A stretch of 64,000 bases of DNA, taken from positions 21,746 through 85,745 of the forward strand of contig CALXXN010000009.1 in assembly GCA_944392695.1 (NCBI GenBank), in the 5' to 3' direction. The translations under genes were made by a program, and so were the position numbers. Numbering within the stretch: position 1 is the first letter of the stretch; every line of letters begins with the position of its first letter. This document shows, in pieces, positions 16,959 to 26,104 of this stretch. Under the pieces are notes generated by a model. It did no database searches, was not told the DNA's origin, and saw only the letters and a list, made by a program, of their open reading frames with translations. The stretch comes from an uncultured Spirochaetales bacterium (lineage in GTDB: Bacteria > Spirochaetota > Spirochaetia > Sphaerochaetales > Sphaerochaetaceae).

Positions 16959-18406
16959 GGCAGTAGTGGCGGGTAGTCGCGTCCTGCGACGAGCGAAGTG
17001 CCATCAGTGAAGCCTTCAGGGCGTCCTGTGAGTTCCTTGACCAGAGTGGACCTCAGGCTTGCGATGCGTCCTTCCTTTGACTTGTCCCCGATCAGGTCGT
17101 TGAGCTCATGAGGGTCCGCGTCAAGGTCGAAGTACTGTTCCTGCCCACTCGTGCTGTGCCAGATGTACTTGTCGTCCTCTGTGACGATCCAGTGGTTCGA
17201 CCACTGGGCATAGGAATGCTCACCATGTATGTAGCTGCGCAGTTTCCTACCAGGGTCGTCGACCAAGGGGAGCATCGAGCCTCCATCACAGAATGGGGAT
17301 GATGCCCCTGCCGCATCAAGCAGCGTCGGCATGACATCCCTTAGCTCGACCAGGGCGCTGTTCTTCTCGTTTTCATGTCCATCCAGGCCGGCTGCCTTGA
17401 GGTTGGACAGGATCATCGGGATATGGCAGCTGCCTTCGTAAGGACGGCTCTTGCGGAACATGTGGTGGTCACCCAGTTCCTCTCCATGGTCCGAGGTGAA
17501 CAGGATCAAGGTGTCGTCGTAGAGCTTGTGCTCGACAAGTGCCATGATGAGGCGGCCTATCTGGTGGTCGAGGTGGGTGATCAAGGCATAGTAGCCCGCC
17601 CTCATCTCATGTATGAGCTCCTCATCCACAGGACCTGTCTTGCTGTCGAATGTACGTCCCATGGGACCATTGATGTAGGAATCATCCTCCCAGGTGCCGA
17701 TGAATGGCTTCTGCAGGTCCTTGGAGAGGTAACGCTCAAGGTAATAGGCAGGGGGGTCCAGGGGCGGATGCGGCTTCAGATAGCTCGCCATCAGGAAGAA
17801 GGGCTGGTCCGGATCCCTGCGTCGCAGGAAGTCGAGGCAGTTGTCAGTGACCCAGTTGGTCGGATGGTATTTCTCCTCATAGCACCAAGGACGTACGACC
17901 CAGCTGTTGCAGTCCAGACCTGTGTCTGTCGTGTCAGCGGCAGCGCCAAGATTGCAACGCAGCCAATGGAAGTAATCGTCAGCGTAGAACTGGCTCTCTT
18001 GTTGCTTCACATCCTCATAACGTGCGGCGTGGAGATAGCCATCGTGGAGTATGACGTTGTCAAAGCCCAGGTAGTTGCGCAAGGGGTGGACATGCATCTT
18101 GCCGATACAGGTCGTGTAATAACCAGCCTTGCCCAGTTCACCCGCCAACGTATGCGGATAATCCCAGCGGACGCAGTCCTCGTAACCCGTCCTCTTGTGA
18201 TGTTCCTGGGCGAGTCCTGTATGCAGGGCGGCCCTGGCTGCTATGCAGCTGGGGCAGGATGAGTAGGCATGTGTGAAGGTGACACCACGTGCGGCAAGCG
18301 TGTCGATGTAGGGTGTCTTGACATCAGGATGTCCTGTGCAGCCGAGGCTGTCGCCCCTGAGCTGGTCTGTCATGATCAGGACTATGTTAGGCTTTTTCCG
18401 CTTCAT
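16955..18406 (-). CDS. Cys-type sulfatase (family S1)
   Basis: A 483-residue arylsulfatase-superfamily hydrolase removing sulfate esters, probably from a carbohydrate. N-terminal metal-site IVLIMTDQLRGDSLG, maturation motif CIAAR (FGly Cys54, Arg58) and a later FTSDHGEELGDHHMF metal motif. No signal peptide, so it is predicted to act in the cytoplasm. I use ATG 18406; an in-frame ATG at 18418 is possible and neither has a strong ribosome site. It is separated from the preceding sulfatase by a terminator-like hairpin and is coupled to the maturase. Confidence 0.9.
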   Translation of the reverse strand: MKRKKPNIVLIMTDQLRGDSLGCTGHPDVKTPYIDTLAARGVTFTHAYSSCPSCIAARAALHTGLAQEHHKRTGYEDCVRWDYPHTLAGELGKAGYYTTCIGKMHVHPLRNYLGFDNVILHDGYLHAARYEDVKQQESQFYADDYFHWLRCNLGAAADTTDTGLDCNSWVVRPWCYEEKYHPTNWVTDNCLDFLRRRDPDQPFFLMASYLKPHPPLDPPAYYLERYLSKDLQKPFIGTWEDDSYINGPMGRTFDSKTGPVDEELIHEMRAGYYALITHLDHQIGRLIMALVEHKLYDDTLILFTSDHGEELGDHHMFRKSRPYEGSCHIPMILSNLKAAGLDGHENEKNSALVELRDVMPTLLDAAGASSPFCDGGSMLPLVDDPGRKLRSYIHGEHSYAQWSNHWIVTEDDKYIWHSTSGQEQYFDLDADPHELNDLIGDKSKEGRIASLRSTLVKELTGRPEGFTDGTSLVAGRDYPPLLP

Positions 18407-18433
18407 GATGACAAGCATAGCCTGAGGACGGGT

Positions 18434-18467
18434 AAAAAGAAAGACAGCAGGCCCTACACCTGCTGTC
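18434..18467 (-). terminator. Intercistronic terminator/attenuator between the sulfatases
   Basis: On the minus strand GACAGCAGG-7 bases-CCTGCTGTC (9 bp) followed by TTTCTTTTT, 16 bases after the first sulfatase stop. It should reduce expression of the second sulfatase and maturase unless they have their own start. Confidence 0.75.
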
Positions 18468-18482
18468 AGGAACACACACCGT

Positions 18483-19889
18483 TCAGTTCAAGCCTTCCCA
18501 GCCAGGATTCCGTTCAGGGATCCTGGCGTTGATCCCATCACGCCATTGATGCAGGAGCTCCCTCAGCTCTCCAGCCTTGGCCTTATGGGAGGCTGCAAGG
18601 TTGGTCATCTCGGATGGGTCCGTCTCAAGGTCATAGAGTTCCAGATGCATGTCCTCGAAGAACTCGATCAGCTTCCACCTGCCAAGACGCACGCTGGAAG
18701 CCGGACGGCCTCCCTGGTTGCCATAATGAGGGTAGTGCCAGAAGAGTGGCCTGTCCTCCATCGCCCGTCCTTCAAGAGCCGGGCGCAGGCTGATTCCATC
18801 GACATGCTGCTGTGGCTGCAAGTCAAGACCTGCCAGGTCGAGTACTGTCGGGTAGATATCAGGACTCGAGGTCGGCACCTGTGAGTGCACGCCTGCCTGG
18901 ACGACTGGTGGGTAGATGATGGCCAGTGGGACACGGATCCCACCTTCATAACTCCAGCCCTTGCCCTCACGTGCAGGATGGTTGCAGGTCGGTGAGCCCT
19001 CGGCAGTGGAGAGCCCTCCATTGTCACTGGTGAAGACGATGATGGTGTCATCAAGCCTGCCTTCTTCCTCCAAGGTGGAGAGCAGGCGGCCTATGTTGTC
19101 ATCAAGGTTCTTGATCATCGCAGCATAGACCACGTCAGATTGCACTATGCGCCGGGTGACCCTGAGGTGCTTCTTGTGCTCTGTCGGGAAGTGCTCGCAC
19201 TCGACCAGTGGGTCGATCCTGTCAAGGCCCATGGCCGCTGCCTTGGCACGGAAGTAGGCTATATCCTCTTCCTTTGCTTGGCAGGGGGTGTGGACCGTGT
19301 AGTGCCACAGGTCCATGAAGAATGGGGCATCACCATTGGCTTTTATCAACTTGATGGCCTCATCGGTCAGCCTGTCAGTCAGGTACTCCCCCTCAGGTCC
19401 ATCAGGAAGCGTCTCTATGGCATAGGGGCTGAAGTAGCCCTGATGGGGATGTCCAAGGTGACAGCCTCCGATGTTGACATCAAAGCCCTGCTTGTCAGGA
19501 TAATACTCCGCCGTACCCAGGTGCCACTTGCCCACATGGTAGGTCCTGTAACCATTGTCCTTGAGGCAACGTGCGAGGTTGTACTCCTCAAGCGGCAGGT
19601 GTTTGATGTAGGGGGCGTCCACCAGGTATCCCTTGACCGGGTGGCATTCCCCGCTGGTGTCGATCCAATCAGTGACGCCCACTGTCGCAGGGTACTTGCC
19701 CGTGAGGAGGCTGGCCCTCGATGGCGAGCAGACTGGGCAGGAGGCGTAGGCGTTGTCGAACATCATGCCTGAGTGCATCAGGCGGTCGATATTCGGGCTT
19801 TCGTAGAAGCTGCTTCCACAGGCACCAAGGTCCTTCCAGCCCATGTCATCAATCAGGATCATCAGTATGTTGGCTTTCTTGTCTGCCAT
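18483..19889 (-). CDS. Cys-type sulfatase (family S1)
   Basis: A 468-residue sulfatase. N-terminal ILMILIDDMGWKDLG holds the paired metal Asp residues, CSPSR (FGly Cys54, Arg58) is the maturation motif, and FTSDNGGLSTAEG is the second metal motif. No signal peptide, so cytoplasmic; this is unusual compared with gut Bacteroides sulfatases, which are exported. It follows the GH112 gene after a strong hairpin and has an ATG at 19889. It shares little beyond motifs with the second sulfatase, so the two probably remove sulfate from different positions. Confidence 0.92.
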   Translation of the reverse strand: MADKKANILMILIDDMGWKDLGACGSSFYESPNIDRLMHSGMMFDNAYASCPVCSPSRASLLTGKYPATVGVTDWIDTSGECHPVKGYLVDAPYIKHLPLEEYNLARCLKDNGYRTYHVGKWHLGTAEYYPDKQGFDVNIGGCHLGHPHQGYFSPYAIETLPDGPEGEYLTDRLTDEAIKLIKANGDAPFFMDLWHYTVHTPCQAKEEDIAYFRAKAAAMGLDRIDPLVECEHFPTEHKKHLRVTRRIVQSDVVYAAMIKNLDDNIGRLLSTLEEEGRLDDTIIVFTSDNGGLSTAEGSPTCNHPAREGKGWSYEGGIRVPLAIIYPPVVQAGVHSQVPTSSPDIYPTVLDLAGLDLQPQQHVDGISLRPALEGRAMEDRPLFWHYPHYGNQGGRPASSVRLGRWKLIEFFEDMHLELYDLETDPSEMTNLAASHKAKAGELRELLHQWRDGINARIPERNPGWEGLN

Positions 19890-19908
19890 TATGTCCTCAT
19901 TTGGTAAG

Positions 19909-19939
19909 CAATAGCCGGAGGGCTTGCCTCCGGCTATTG
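19909..19939 (-). terminator. Perfect intercistronic hairpin after the GH112 gene
   Basis: CAATAGCCGGAGG-5 bases-CCTCCGGCTATTG, a perfect 13-bp stem between the GH112 stop (19943) and sulfatase start (19889). No T run follows, so it is more likely an mRNA stability or processing element than a terminator. Confidence 0.65.
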
Positions 19940-19942
19940 GTG

Positions 19943-22105
19943 TCAGATCGTGTACCAGCGGATCTCGTTGGCATCGAGGTCGACATCGAAGGAGGTCCCA
20001 TCGCCGCGGTAGACCGTGGTCGACTGCTCCTCATAAGTGTTGTTCACGACGCAGTACTTGCCATTCTTCACATAGGCGTGGACTTCGACATTGTGGTTCG
20101 TGCTGTACCAGCTGTTCAGCTGGTCCTCGCTGGAAGATGACCAGAGCACCGCACGGTGCAGGAGGCGGTTGTTCTCGAAGGAGTAGGGCAGGCCTGAGAT
20201 GTAGACACTGCGTCCCTTGCCGTAGCTGTTGACAGCGAGCTGGACTTCCTTGTCCCTTTGGCAGAGCACGGTGGCTCCAGGAAGGGCGTAGATGTTCTTC
20301 ATGCCTTCGCCGAAGTCGATATCCCCACTGACATCCTCTGTGATGAAGTGCTTGTGCTCATCCCAGTTGTACTTGTCGTAATTCAGCGTGAATCCCGTCT
20401 CCTCCTCGACGCCCATGACTGAGGCCAGCTGGAAGAAATGGCCCTGCGCCTGATGGGCGGTAGGCTCGCCGACCCCGATGAAGCCGCCACCATTGTAGAT
20501 GAAGGCCTTCACACGCTCGACGATGACAGGGTCTGTCCAGTTTCCGCCTCCGGAATGGGCTGTATCAGCACCACCGACGTTGATGATGACGTCGATATCA
20601 TCAAGGAAGTGTTCATCACCCCTGATGTCATCGAAGGAGATGAACCTCACGTCATAGGGGGCTCCCGAAAGGGCCTCGATGACACCTGCATAGCTGTAGT
20701 TCTGCTTCTGGTAGAGCGCATGGTGGACCATGTGGGCGCCCCAGGCACGCATCTTGCCCCAGCAGTTCAGGACAGCGACGGTCTTTACGCAATAGGGTGT
20801 CGTACCCTTTATGTTCTCATAAAGCAGGCGGAACTCATCACACACGCTCTTGACGTAGTCGATGAATTCAGGGAACTCGAGTGCGAGCTTCAGGTAGCCA
20901 CCATAGCCGATCCTGTCGATTGGGGAACGCAGTATGGCACGGCGTGCAGTGACCCAGTTGACCTTGGCCTCCTTGACCGGATCGCCTCCCTCATAGAAGA
21001 CATCTGGGAAGAAATAGGGGAGGAAACGGCCTTCGCGGTACTTCACACCCTTGATGTCACTGATCAGGCGCAGTGTGGATCCATTGCCGACGCTGCCGAC
21101 GATGGCATCGATGCCTGTGGACTCGAAGCCGTCGACGAAGGGCTCTGTCCCGATCCAGTGGTCGCCAAGGAACATCATGGCTTCCTTGCCATAGGAGTGC
21201 GTGATATCGACAAGTTCCCTGACAAGGGCGCGGACCTCGCGGATCTGGAAGTCCTGGAAGTCCCTGTACTCCTTACTGGGGATCCTGTACTGGTTGTTGT
21301 GGTAGCCCTGGTCGATGATGTATTCGGGGCGGAACTTGTAACCGGCTTCCTTCTCGAACTTGTCAAGGATGTAGGGGCTTACGGATGCGGAATAACCATA
21401 CCAGTCGACGAACTTCTCCCTGGCCAGTTCGTCAAAGACGAGTGTGAACTGATGGAAGAAGGTCGTGTAACGGATTACATCCACATAAGGGTGCTCTTCG
21501 CAGAACTTCTTCAGCCTCTCGAGGGAGAAGGCCCTGGTCTTTGGCTGCCTGACATCGAAGGTCATCTGATGCTCGACACCTTTCCAGCCGTTGACGACTG
21601 CGTTGTACATGTGCACCGGATCCCACATGATGAAGGCGAGGAAGCTGACTGTGTACTCATGGAAGGGCTTGGCGGCAGGAATGGTCACATCCCCAGTTGC
21701 CTCATCATAAGTCCAGTCAGACACAGGGACGACCTCTCCTGTGGTGCGGTCTATGACCTCCCACCACCTTTCACGGTCCTTGGGGTTCACTGCAAGCATG
21801 TCTGGATAGAGGTTGTCCATCAGGTGGATCACAAGGGGCCCCTCTGCTGTGCTCTTGAAGCCTGTCATGATGTACATCTGCTGGATCTCGTCTGGATTGG
21901 CCTTTGCCCAGGCGTTGTCCTTGCGGGTCGTATAATAGGTCGAGTAGACCTTGGCTCCGCTGTCCTTGAGCTCTACGGGGAACTCAGTGCCATCACAGTC
22001 ACGGATCGCGTCAGCACCCCAGTAATCGAGGATGCGTAGCGTCTCATCGACAATCCCCTCATCGGTCGGGATCGTCACACGGCCTTTTCTCAATTCATCG
22101 CTCAT
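19943..22105 (-). CDS. GH112 1,3-beta-galactosyl-N-acetylhexosamine phosphorylase
   Basis: A 720-residue cytoplasmic phosphorylase, full length for family GH112, which splits galacto-N-biose or lacto-N-biose with phosphate to galactose 1-phosphate and a N-acetylhexosamine. The N-terminus GRVTIPTDEG and the DYWGADAIRDCDGTEFP segment are characteristic, with a barrel domain, a middle Rossmann/beta-galactosidase-trimer-like part (GGADTAHSGGGNW, GGGFIGVGEPT) and a C-terminal beta domain. Galactosyl-rhamnose phosphorylases belong to the same family and cannot be excluded. It lies between the importer permeases and the sulfatases. Confidence 0.93.
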   Translation of the reverse strand: MSDELRKGRVTIPTDEGIVDETLRILDYWGADAIRDCDGTEFPVELKDSGAKVYSTYYTTRKDNAWAKANPDEIQQMYIMTGFKSTAEGPLVIHLMDNLYPDMLAVNPKDRERWWEVIDRTTGEVVPVSDWTYDEATGDVTIPAAKPFHEYTVSFLAFIMWDPVHMYNAVVNGWKGVEHQMTFDVRQPKTRAFSLERLKKFCEEHPYVDVIRYTTFFHQFTLVFDELAREKFVDWYGYSASVSPYILDKFEKEAGYKFRPEYIIDQGYHNNQYRIPSKEYRDFQDFQIREVRALVRELVDITHSYGKEAMMFLGDHWIGTEPFVDGFESTGIDAIVGSVGNGSTLRLISDIKGVKYREGRFLPYFFPDVFYEGGDPVKEAKVNWVTARRAILRSPIDRIGYGGYLKLALEFPEFIDYVKSVCDEFRLLYENIKGTTPYCVKTVAVLNCWGKMRAWGAHMVHHALYQKQNYSYAGVIEALSGAPYDVRFISFDDIRGDEHFLDDIDVIINVGGADTAHSGGGNWTDPVIVERVKAFIYNGGGFIGVGEPTAHQAQGHFFQLASVMGVEEETGFTLNYDKYNWDEHKHFITEDVSGDIDFGEGMKNIYALPGATVLCQRDKEVQLAVNSYGKGRSVYISGLPYSFENNRLLHRAVLWSSSSEDQLNSWYSTNHNVEVHAYVKNGKYCVVNNTYEEQSTTVYRGDGTSFDVDLDANEIRWYTI

Positions 22106-22121
22106 AAGAAAACATGGCTCC

Positions 22122-22154
22122 TTTCAAAAGGATGCCGCACATGAGGCGGCATCC
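22122..22154 (-). terminator. Intercistronic attenuator between permease and GH112
   Basis: On the minus strand GGATGCCGC-7 bases-GCGGCATCC followed by TTTTGAAAGG, which is also the region of the GH112 ribosome site (AAAGGAGCC). The hairpin could terminate in part or shield the ribosome site. Confidence 0.65.
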
Positions 22155-22178
22155 TGGATTGTTCTTTGTTTTTGCGCA

Positions 22179-23063
22179 TCAACCCTTGACGCCACCACCG
22201 GTGACACCGGCGATGATCTTCTCGGAGAGGAAGATGTACAAGAGGAAGGTCGGCAGGAATACAATGATGACAGCTGCGAACATTGCTCCATATTGTCCTG
22301 TGTACCTCATCGAGTTGACGATCTGCAGCAAGCCGACGCCTACTGGTGCGATCTCCTGGCTGTTCGCGAAGATCAAGGCCATGAAGAACTCGTTCCAGAT
22401 GCCAAGGAAGTTGAAGATCGTGACTGTCACGAGGGCAGGCTGGACGAGTGGGAACATGATCCTCCAGAAGGTGCCAGCAGGTGAGCAGCCATCGATTGCG
22501 GCCGCTTCCTCATAGGATTTCGACAGTGTCTGGAAGAAGTTCAGGAGGAAGACCGTCGTGTATGGTACACGGAAGAAAATCATCAGCAGTGTGAAGATCA
22601 GGCGGTCAGGGGCGTTCCTCCAGCTTGCCGTGATCGCGTAAATCGGCAGGACGATCATGACTGCTGGGACGCTCATCGCGATGATCAGGCTGTTCTTCAG
22701 GAGCTTGCTGCAGATGAATTTGTGACGTGAGAGCACATAGCTGGCTGGTGCGCTGATCAGGATCGTCACAACACAACCGACAATTGAGTAGAGCAGGGAG
22801 TTGCCGAAGTAGCGTGCGACATTCTGCTGACTCCATGCGATCGCATAGTTCTCAAGATGTATGCCTGTCTCGAACTTGAAGACCTGGCCCTGCATGATCT
22901 CCGGGGTTGTCGAGAACGAGGCTGCGAGGATCCATGCCAGCATGGCCACAGTGAAGGCCAGCCAGATGAAGATGATGATATAGCCGGGAAGCATGGTCGC
23001 TTCCTTCCTCCAGTTGATTTTCTGGTGGACGCGTGGGAGTTTCTCTTTCTTTGTAAGACGCAT
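22179..23063 (-). CDS. Sugar ABC transporter permease, MalG type
   Basis: A 294-residue inner-membrane permease of a carbohydrate ABC importer with six predicted helices. The cytoplasmic EAA loop reads EEAAAIDGCSPAGTFWRIMFP at about residues 190-210, and the ending IIAGVTGGGVKG is typical for the MalG/AraQ branch. ATG 23063 follows GGAGGTGG with normal spacing, 13 bases after the stop of the partner permease. By position it imports the GH112 substrate. Confidence 0.94.
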   Translation of the reverse strand: MRLTKKEKLPRVHQKINWRKEATMLPGYIIIFIWLAFTVAMLAWILAASFSTTPEIMQGQVFKFETGIHLENYAIAWSQQNVARYFGNSLLYSIVGCVVTILISAPASYVLSRHKFICSKLLKNSLIIAMSVPAVMIVLPIYAITASWRNAPDRLIFTLLMIFFRVPYTTVFLLNFFQTLSKSYEEAAAIDGCSPAGTFWRIMFPLVQPALVTVTIFNFLGIWNEFFMALIFANSQEIAPVGVGLLQIVNSMRYTGQYGAMFAAVIIVFLPTFLLYIFLSEKIIAGVTGGGVKG

Positions 23064-23076
23064 TCTTTCCACCTCC

Positions 23077-24276
23077 TCAAAGCTCGATGTCATCATCCTT
23101 GATCAGCTTGTTCATGATCAGGTAGACTGCGAGGATGATTATGGCGAGTACGATACCGACAGCGGCTGCCGCACCGGCGTCCGCCTGCTGGCTTCCTTTC
23201 GATGGGAAGGCAGTGTCGTAGAGGTACATGACAGGAACAATGACACTGGCTTCTGTATCAACAGGGCTGAACATCTTGGACCAGAGGTAGAAGGTGGCTG
23301 TGTTGATTGTCCAGAAGGTCAGGTTGGTCTTCGTGACCCCCTTGAGGAGGGGGAAGGTGATCTTGAAGGCCTGCTGGGCTTTGCTGGCGCCGTCGATCGT
23401 GGCCGCCTCATAAAGGTCTGCAGGGATCTTCTCGATGCCACTGATGAAGATCAGCATGTAGTATCCAACGGCTCCGAAGATGAAGGATGCGAGCATGGCC
23501 CAGAACTTCATATCGGTCGCCAGCCAGTTGATCGGTGTCCCATTGAAGAACTTGATGAGGCTGTTGAGCATGCCGTACTGCTGGTTGAAGATGTACTGGA
23601 TCCACATCGTCGCCAAGGCGACAGCGCTGATGACGTTTGGCATGTAGATCGCGGCGCGGAAGAACTTCTTGCCACGTATGCCACTGGTGAGGATGACAGC
23701 GAACAAGAGGGCGAAGGCCAGCGTGATGATGCCACCAATCACCCAGATCATGAGCATGTTCTGCAGTGATCGGATGAAGGCCTGGCTCTGGAAGATCTTC
23801 ATGTATTTACCAAGGCCGACGAACTCCCACTGGCTGATGGGGGCCGAGATGTTCGGCATGTTGAAGAAGCTCATGAAGAAGGTCCTGATGACAGGGTAGG
23901 CGTACATCACGAGCAGTGCGATGACACAGGGCATGATGAAGCCGATGATCATGTGCTTCGTAGCGGCCTTGGGGTCGATGAGCTCCGGATGGGCTTCCTG
24001 GAAGCGCTCGCACTCGAGCATCAGGAAGACGGCGGCAATGGTCGACAGGAGGCCTAGTATGGCCGTCAGCTGTATGTTCAGCGTGCAGATCTGGATGAAG
24101 GACAGGAAGAACGTGACGGCCGAGAGCACAGGTCCCTTCTTCCAGAATGCCACGGCTGCGAAGATGGCTGCGGCGATTGATGGTATGCAGAGGATGGAGA
24201 AGCCTGCGAAGACGCACTGCAGCACGAGGGCCAGCAGGGGCAGGGCGATGGAAAGTATTCCAAAGATTGTAATCAT
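23077..24276 (-). CDS. Sugar ABC transporter permease, MalF type, with extra N-terminal helices
   Basis: A 399-residue permease. The usual MalF-type core with EAA loop (YEAATIDGASKAQQAFKITFP) occupies the C-terminal 280 residues. About 110 residues before it contain three to four additional hydrophobic segments, so the protein is longer than the usual 290-300 residues of the family. It overlaps the small membrane protein stop by ATGA, with GGAGGTGAG inside that gene as ribosome site. Confidence 0.92.
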   Translation of the reverse strand: MITIFGILSIALPLLALVLQCVFAGFSILCIPSIAAAIFAAVAFWKKGPVLSAVTFFLSFIQICTLNIQLTAILGLLSTIAAVFLMLECERFQEAHPELIDPKAATKHMIIGFIMPCVIALLVMYAYPVIRTFFMSFFNMPNISAPISQWEFVGLGKYMKIFQSQAFIRSLQNMLMIWVIGGIITLAFALLFAVILTSGIRGKKFFRAAIYMPNVISAVALATMWIQYIFNQQYGMLNSLIKFFNGTPINWLATDMKFWAMLASFIFGAVGYYMLIFISGIEKIPADLYEAATIDGASKAQQAFKITFPLLKGVTKTNLTFWTINTATFYLWSKMFSPVDTEASVIVPVMYLYDTAFPSKGSQQADAGAAAAVGIVLAIIILAVYLIMNKLIKDDDIEL

Positions 24277-24596
24277 TCCTTCTCACCTCCTTTTACAATG
24301 TATTGGTTGGTTCCCATATGCATGAGGACCGCTCCTACGACTACGGCGATCATGAGGACTGCATAGAGGAGCTTCCCAATCAGTGTCATGTAAGAGAACC
24401 TGAAGATGAATGTCAGTACCGCACAAGCGGCAAGACATGCCTTGAGGCTGGTCCTGGTTGGAATCACACGGCACATGATGCTGAGGAAGACCAGGAAGAG
24501 CGAGAGCAGGATGTTTGTGAATTGGACCGGGATGAAGGAAATGACAAGGCTCAGGGCCGAAGCGGCCAGAGCTGTTATGAAGCCTGCAAGTCCCAT
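24273..24596 (-). CDS. Small membrane protein of the sugar importer operon
   Basis: A 107-residue protein made almost entirely of hydrophobic segments (three, possibly four helices) with a short charged tail KGGEKE. No known domain recognised. GGAGG precedes ATG 24596 and the end overlaps the MalF-type permease start by four bases, so production is coupled. The permease itself carries extra N-terminal helices; this protein may pack with them or represent a split-off part. A role as accessory importer subunit is inference. Confidence 0.8.
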   Translation of the reverse strand: MGLAGFITALAASALSLVISFIPVQFTNILLSLFLVFLSIMCRVIPTRTSLKACLAACAVLTFIFRFSYMTLIGKLLYAVLMIAVVVGAVLMHMGTNQYIVKGGEKE

Positions 24597-24626
24597 GATC
24601 GCCTCCTTTTTTTAGTGTTCAATCGA

Positions 24627-24658
24627 AAAGAAAGGGGCGAGGCTTCCGCCTGCCCCCT
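24627..24658 (-). terminator. Attenuator between binding protein and importer genes
   Basis: On the minus strand GGGGC-A-GGC, loop GGAA, GCC-TC-GCCCC followed by TTTCTTTT. This position, directly after the binding-protein gene, is where many importer operons reduce downstream expression. Confidence 0.7.
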
Positions 24659-24679
24659 TCTCATCAAACTGGGTTCTGC

Positions 24680-25963
24680 TCAATAAAGAGCGTCCATGGC
24701 TGCTGCGAACTGCTCACCAGAGGTGAAGCGGCCTTCGTAGAGCTGGATGATGACTTCCTTCAGCATGGCTGAAAGGTCGGTGTTGGCGTTGATGCCCATT
24801 GTCCAGGACAGTGCGCTCTCAGCGGCCATCAGGGTCTCGACAGCACCATCGAGTGAGGTGCAGTTGTTCCTTGGGTCGGCAGGAATCTGCGGGACTGCAT
24901 CAGCCCTGGCCTGGTCGACTTCGCCAGTGACAAGGTGGATGATGAAGTCGAAAGCAGCCTGCGGGTTGTCGCTGTAGCTGGTGATTGCCAGTGAGTTCGT
25001 ACCAGCGTAGGAGTCGGTTGAACCATTGCCACCATTCTCAACAGGGACTGTCGGGTAGTTGAAGACGCCCCACTTGATGCCAGCGCCGGTGTTGTTGTTG
25101 ACCTCGGAGGTGACATAGTCGGCACAGACGACCATGGCGACGTTCTCGAAACCGATCTTGTTCTGGCCGTTGGGGTACTCATCAGGAGCGCCCTCAGCGA
25201 GGTAACCACGGTTGACGAAGTCGATGATGTCATTGGCCGCGGCGATGACGCCAGGATTCTGTGACCAGCCGCCGTTGACAGACAGCTCCCTTACGGCATC
25301 CTCGTCAACATACCTGTTGAGGTGGTAACCGAAGGTGAAGTCAGAGTAGGTCGCATCGAGGGCGAGGGGCTGGAAGCCAGCATCGACGAGCTTCTGGCAG
25401 ACGTCGAGGAACTCATCCCAGGTTGTGGGGGTCTCTGTGATGCCAGCGGCTTCGAACTTGGCTGTATCGTAGAAGATACCACCAACGTTGGGCTGCTCAG
25501 TGATTGCGATGAGCTTTCCACCAGTGGCTTCCTTGATCGTGTTGTTGAACAGGGGGTAGCTGAAGTCATCATAACCAACAGCCTCGGCCATCTCAGTCAC
25601 GTCATAGGTGTACTGGGCATACTGGTTGTAGATCCTGTCGTAGGCATCCTCGTAGATGTCGATATCCTCACCACCCTGGAGGGCTGTGTTGATGATCGTC
25701 TTGATGTCGCGTCCGCGGAACTCGATGTTGACATGGCAGCCTGTCTCCTCCTCGAAGGCGGCAGCGGCATTGGCGATCGCCTGGCCCTGGGGCTCGGCGG
25801 CGTTCCACATCGACCACATCGTGATCTCGACGCCATCATAAATCTTGCCACCCTCTGTTGATGCCGTGGCGGCAGGAGCGGTTGTGGTCTCCGTTGTGCC
25901 GGTGGCGAAAACAGAAGTAACAGCAAGAAGAGCAATCAATGCAAATGAAAGAATCTTTTTCAT
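24680..25963 (-). CDS. Sugar ABC transporter solute-binding protein
   Basis: A 427-residue family 1 extracellular solute-binding protein. The N-terminal signal (MKKILSFALIALLAVTSVFA) ends before TGTTETTT; there is no lipobox Cys, so it is periplasmic and soluble. The mature part has SBP_bac_1 features (EEETGCHVNIEFRGRD, a GG-rich hinge and a TWDEFLDVCQKL segment). First gene of the GH112 operon, with a terminator-like hairpin after it that would allow excess binding protein. AAGGAG lies 12 bases before the ATG. Confidence 0.93.
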   Translation of the reverse strand: MKKILSFALIALLAVTSVFATGTTETTTAPAATASTEGGKIYDGVEITMWSMWNAAEPQGQAIANAAAAFEEETGCHVNIEFRGRDIKTIINTALQGGEDIDIYEDAYDRIYNQYAQYTYDVTEMAEAVGYDDFSYPLFNNTIKEATGGKLIAITEQPNVGGIFYDTAKFEAAGITETPTTWDEFLDVCQKLVDAGFQPLALDATYSDFTFGYHLNRYVDEDAVRELSVNGGWSQNPGVIAAANDIIDFVNRGYLAEGAPDEYPNGQNKIGFENVAMVVCADYVTSEVNNNTGAGIKWGVFNYPTVPVENGGNGSTDSYAGTNSLAITSYSDNPQAAFDFIIHLVTGEVDQARADAVPQIPADPRNNCTSLDGAVETLMAAESALSWTMGINANTDLSAMLKEVIIQLYEGRFTSGEQFAAAMDALY

Positions 25964-26010
25964 TGGTTTATGTTTCTCCTTTTTCTGTGATTTCTTTCTT
26001 CTCTGAGGTC

Positions 26011-26040
26011 ATTGTAAGGGTGCTTTTTTGAAACCAACAA
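26011..26040 (-). promoter_or_regulatory. Candidate promoter of the GH112 operon
   Basis: On the minus strand TTGTTG (26040-26035), 18 bases, TACAAT (26016-26011). An inverted CAAGAA/TTCTTG pair at 26042-26047 and 26067-26072 lies just upstream, where the divergent AraC regulator could bind. Confidence 0.45.
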
Positions 26041-26104
26041 TCAAGAAATTGCTCATTTTCTTAGAATTCTTGCTTTGTGAGCTGATGTGGGCGATACTTC
26101 ATAT

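Noticed and set aside
20438..22039. Long plus-strand open frame of 533 codons
   Set aside because: It lies entirely antisense to the GH112 gene, whose family match is unambiguous; the translation has no recognisable motif.
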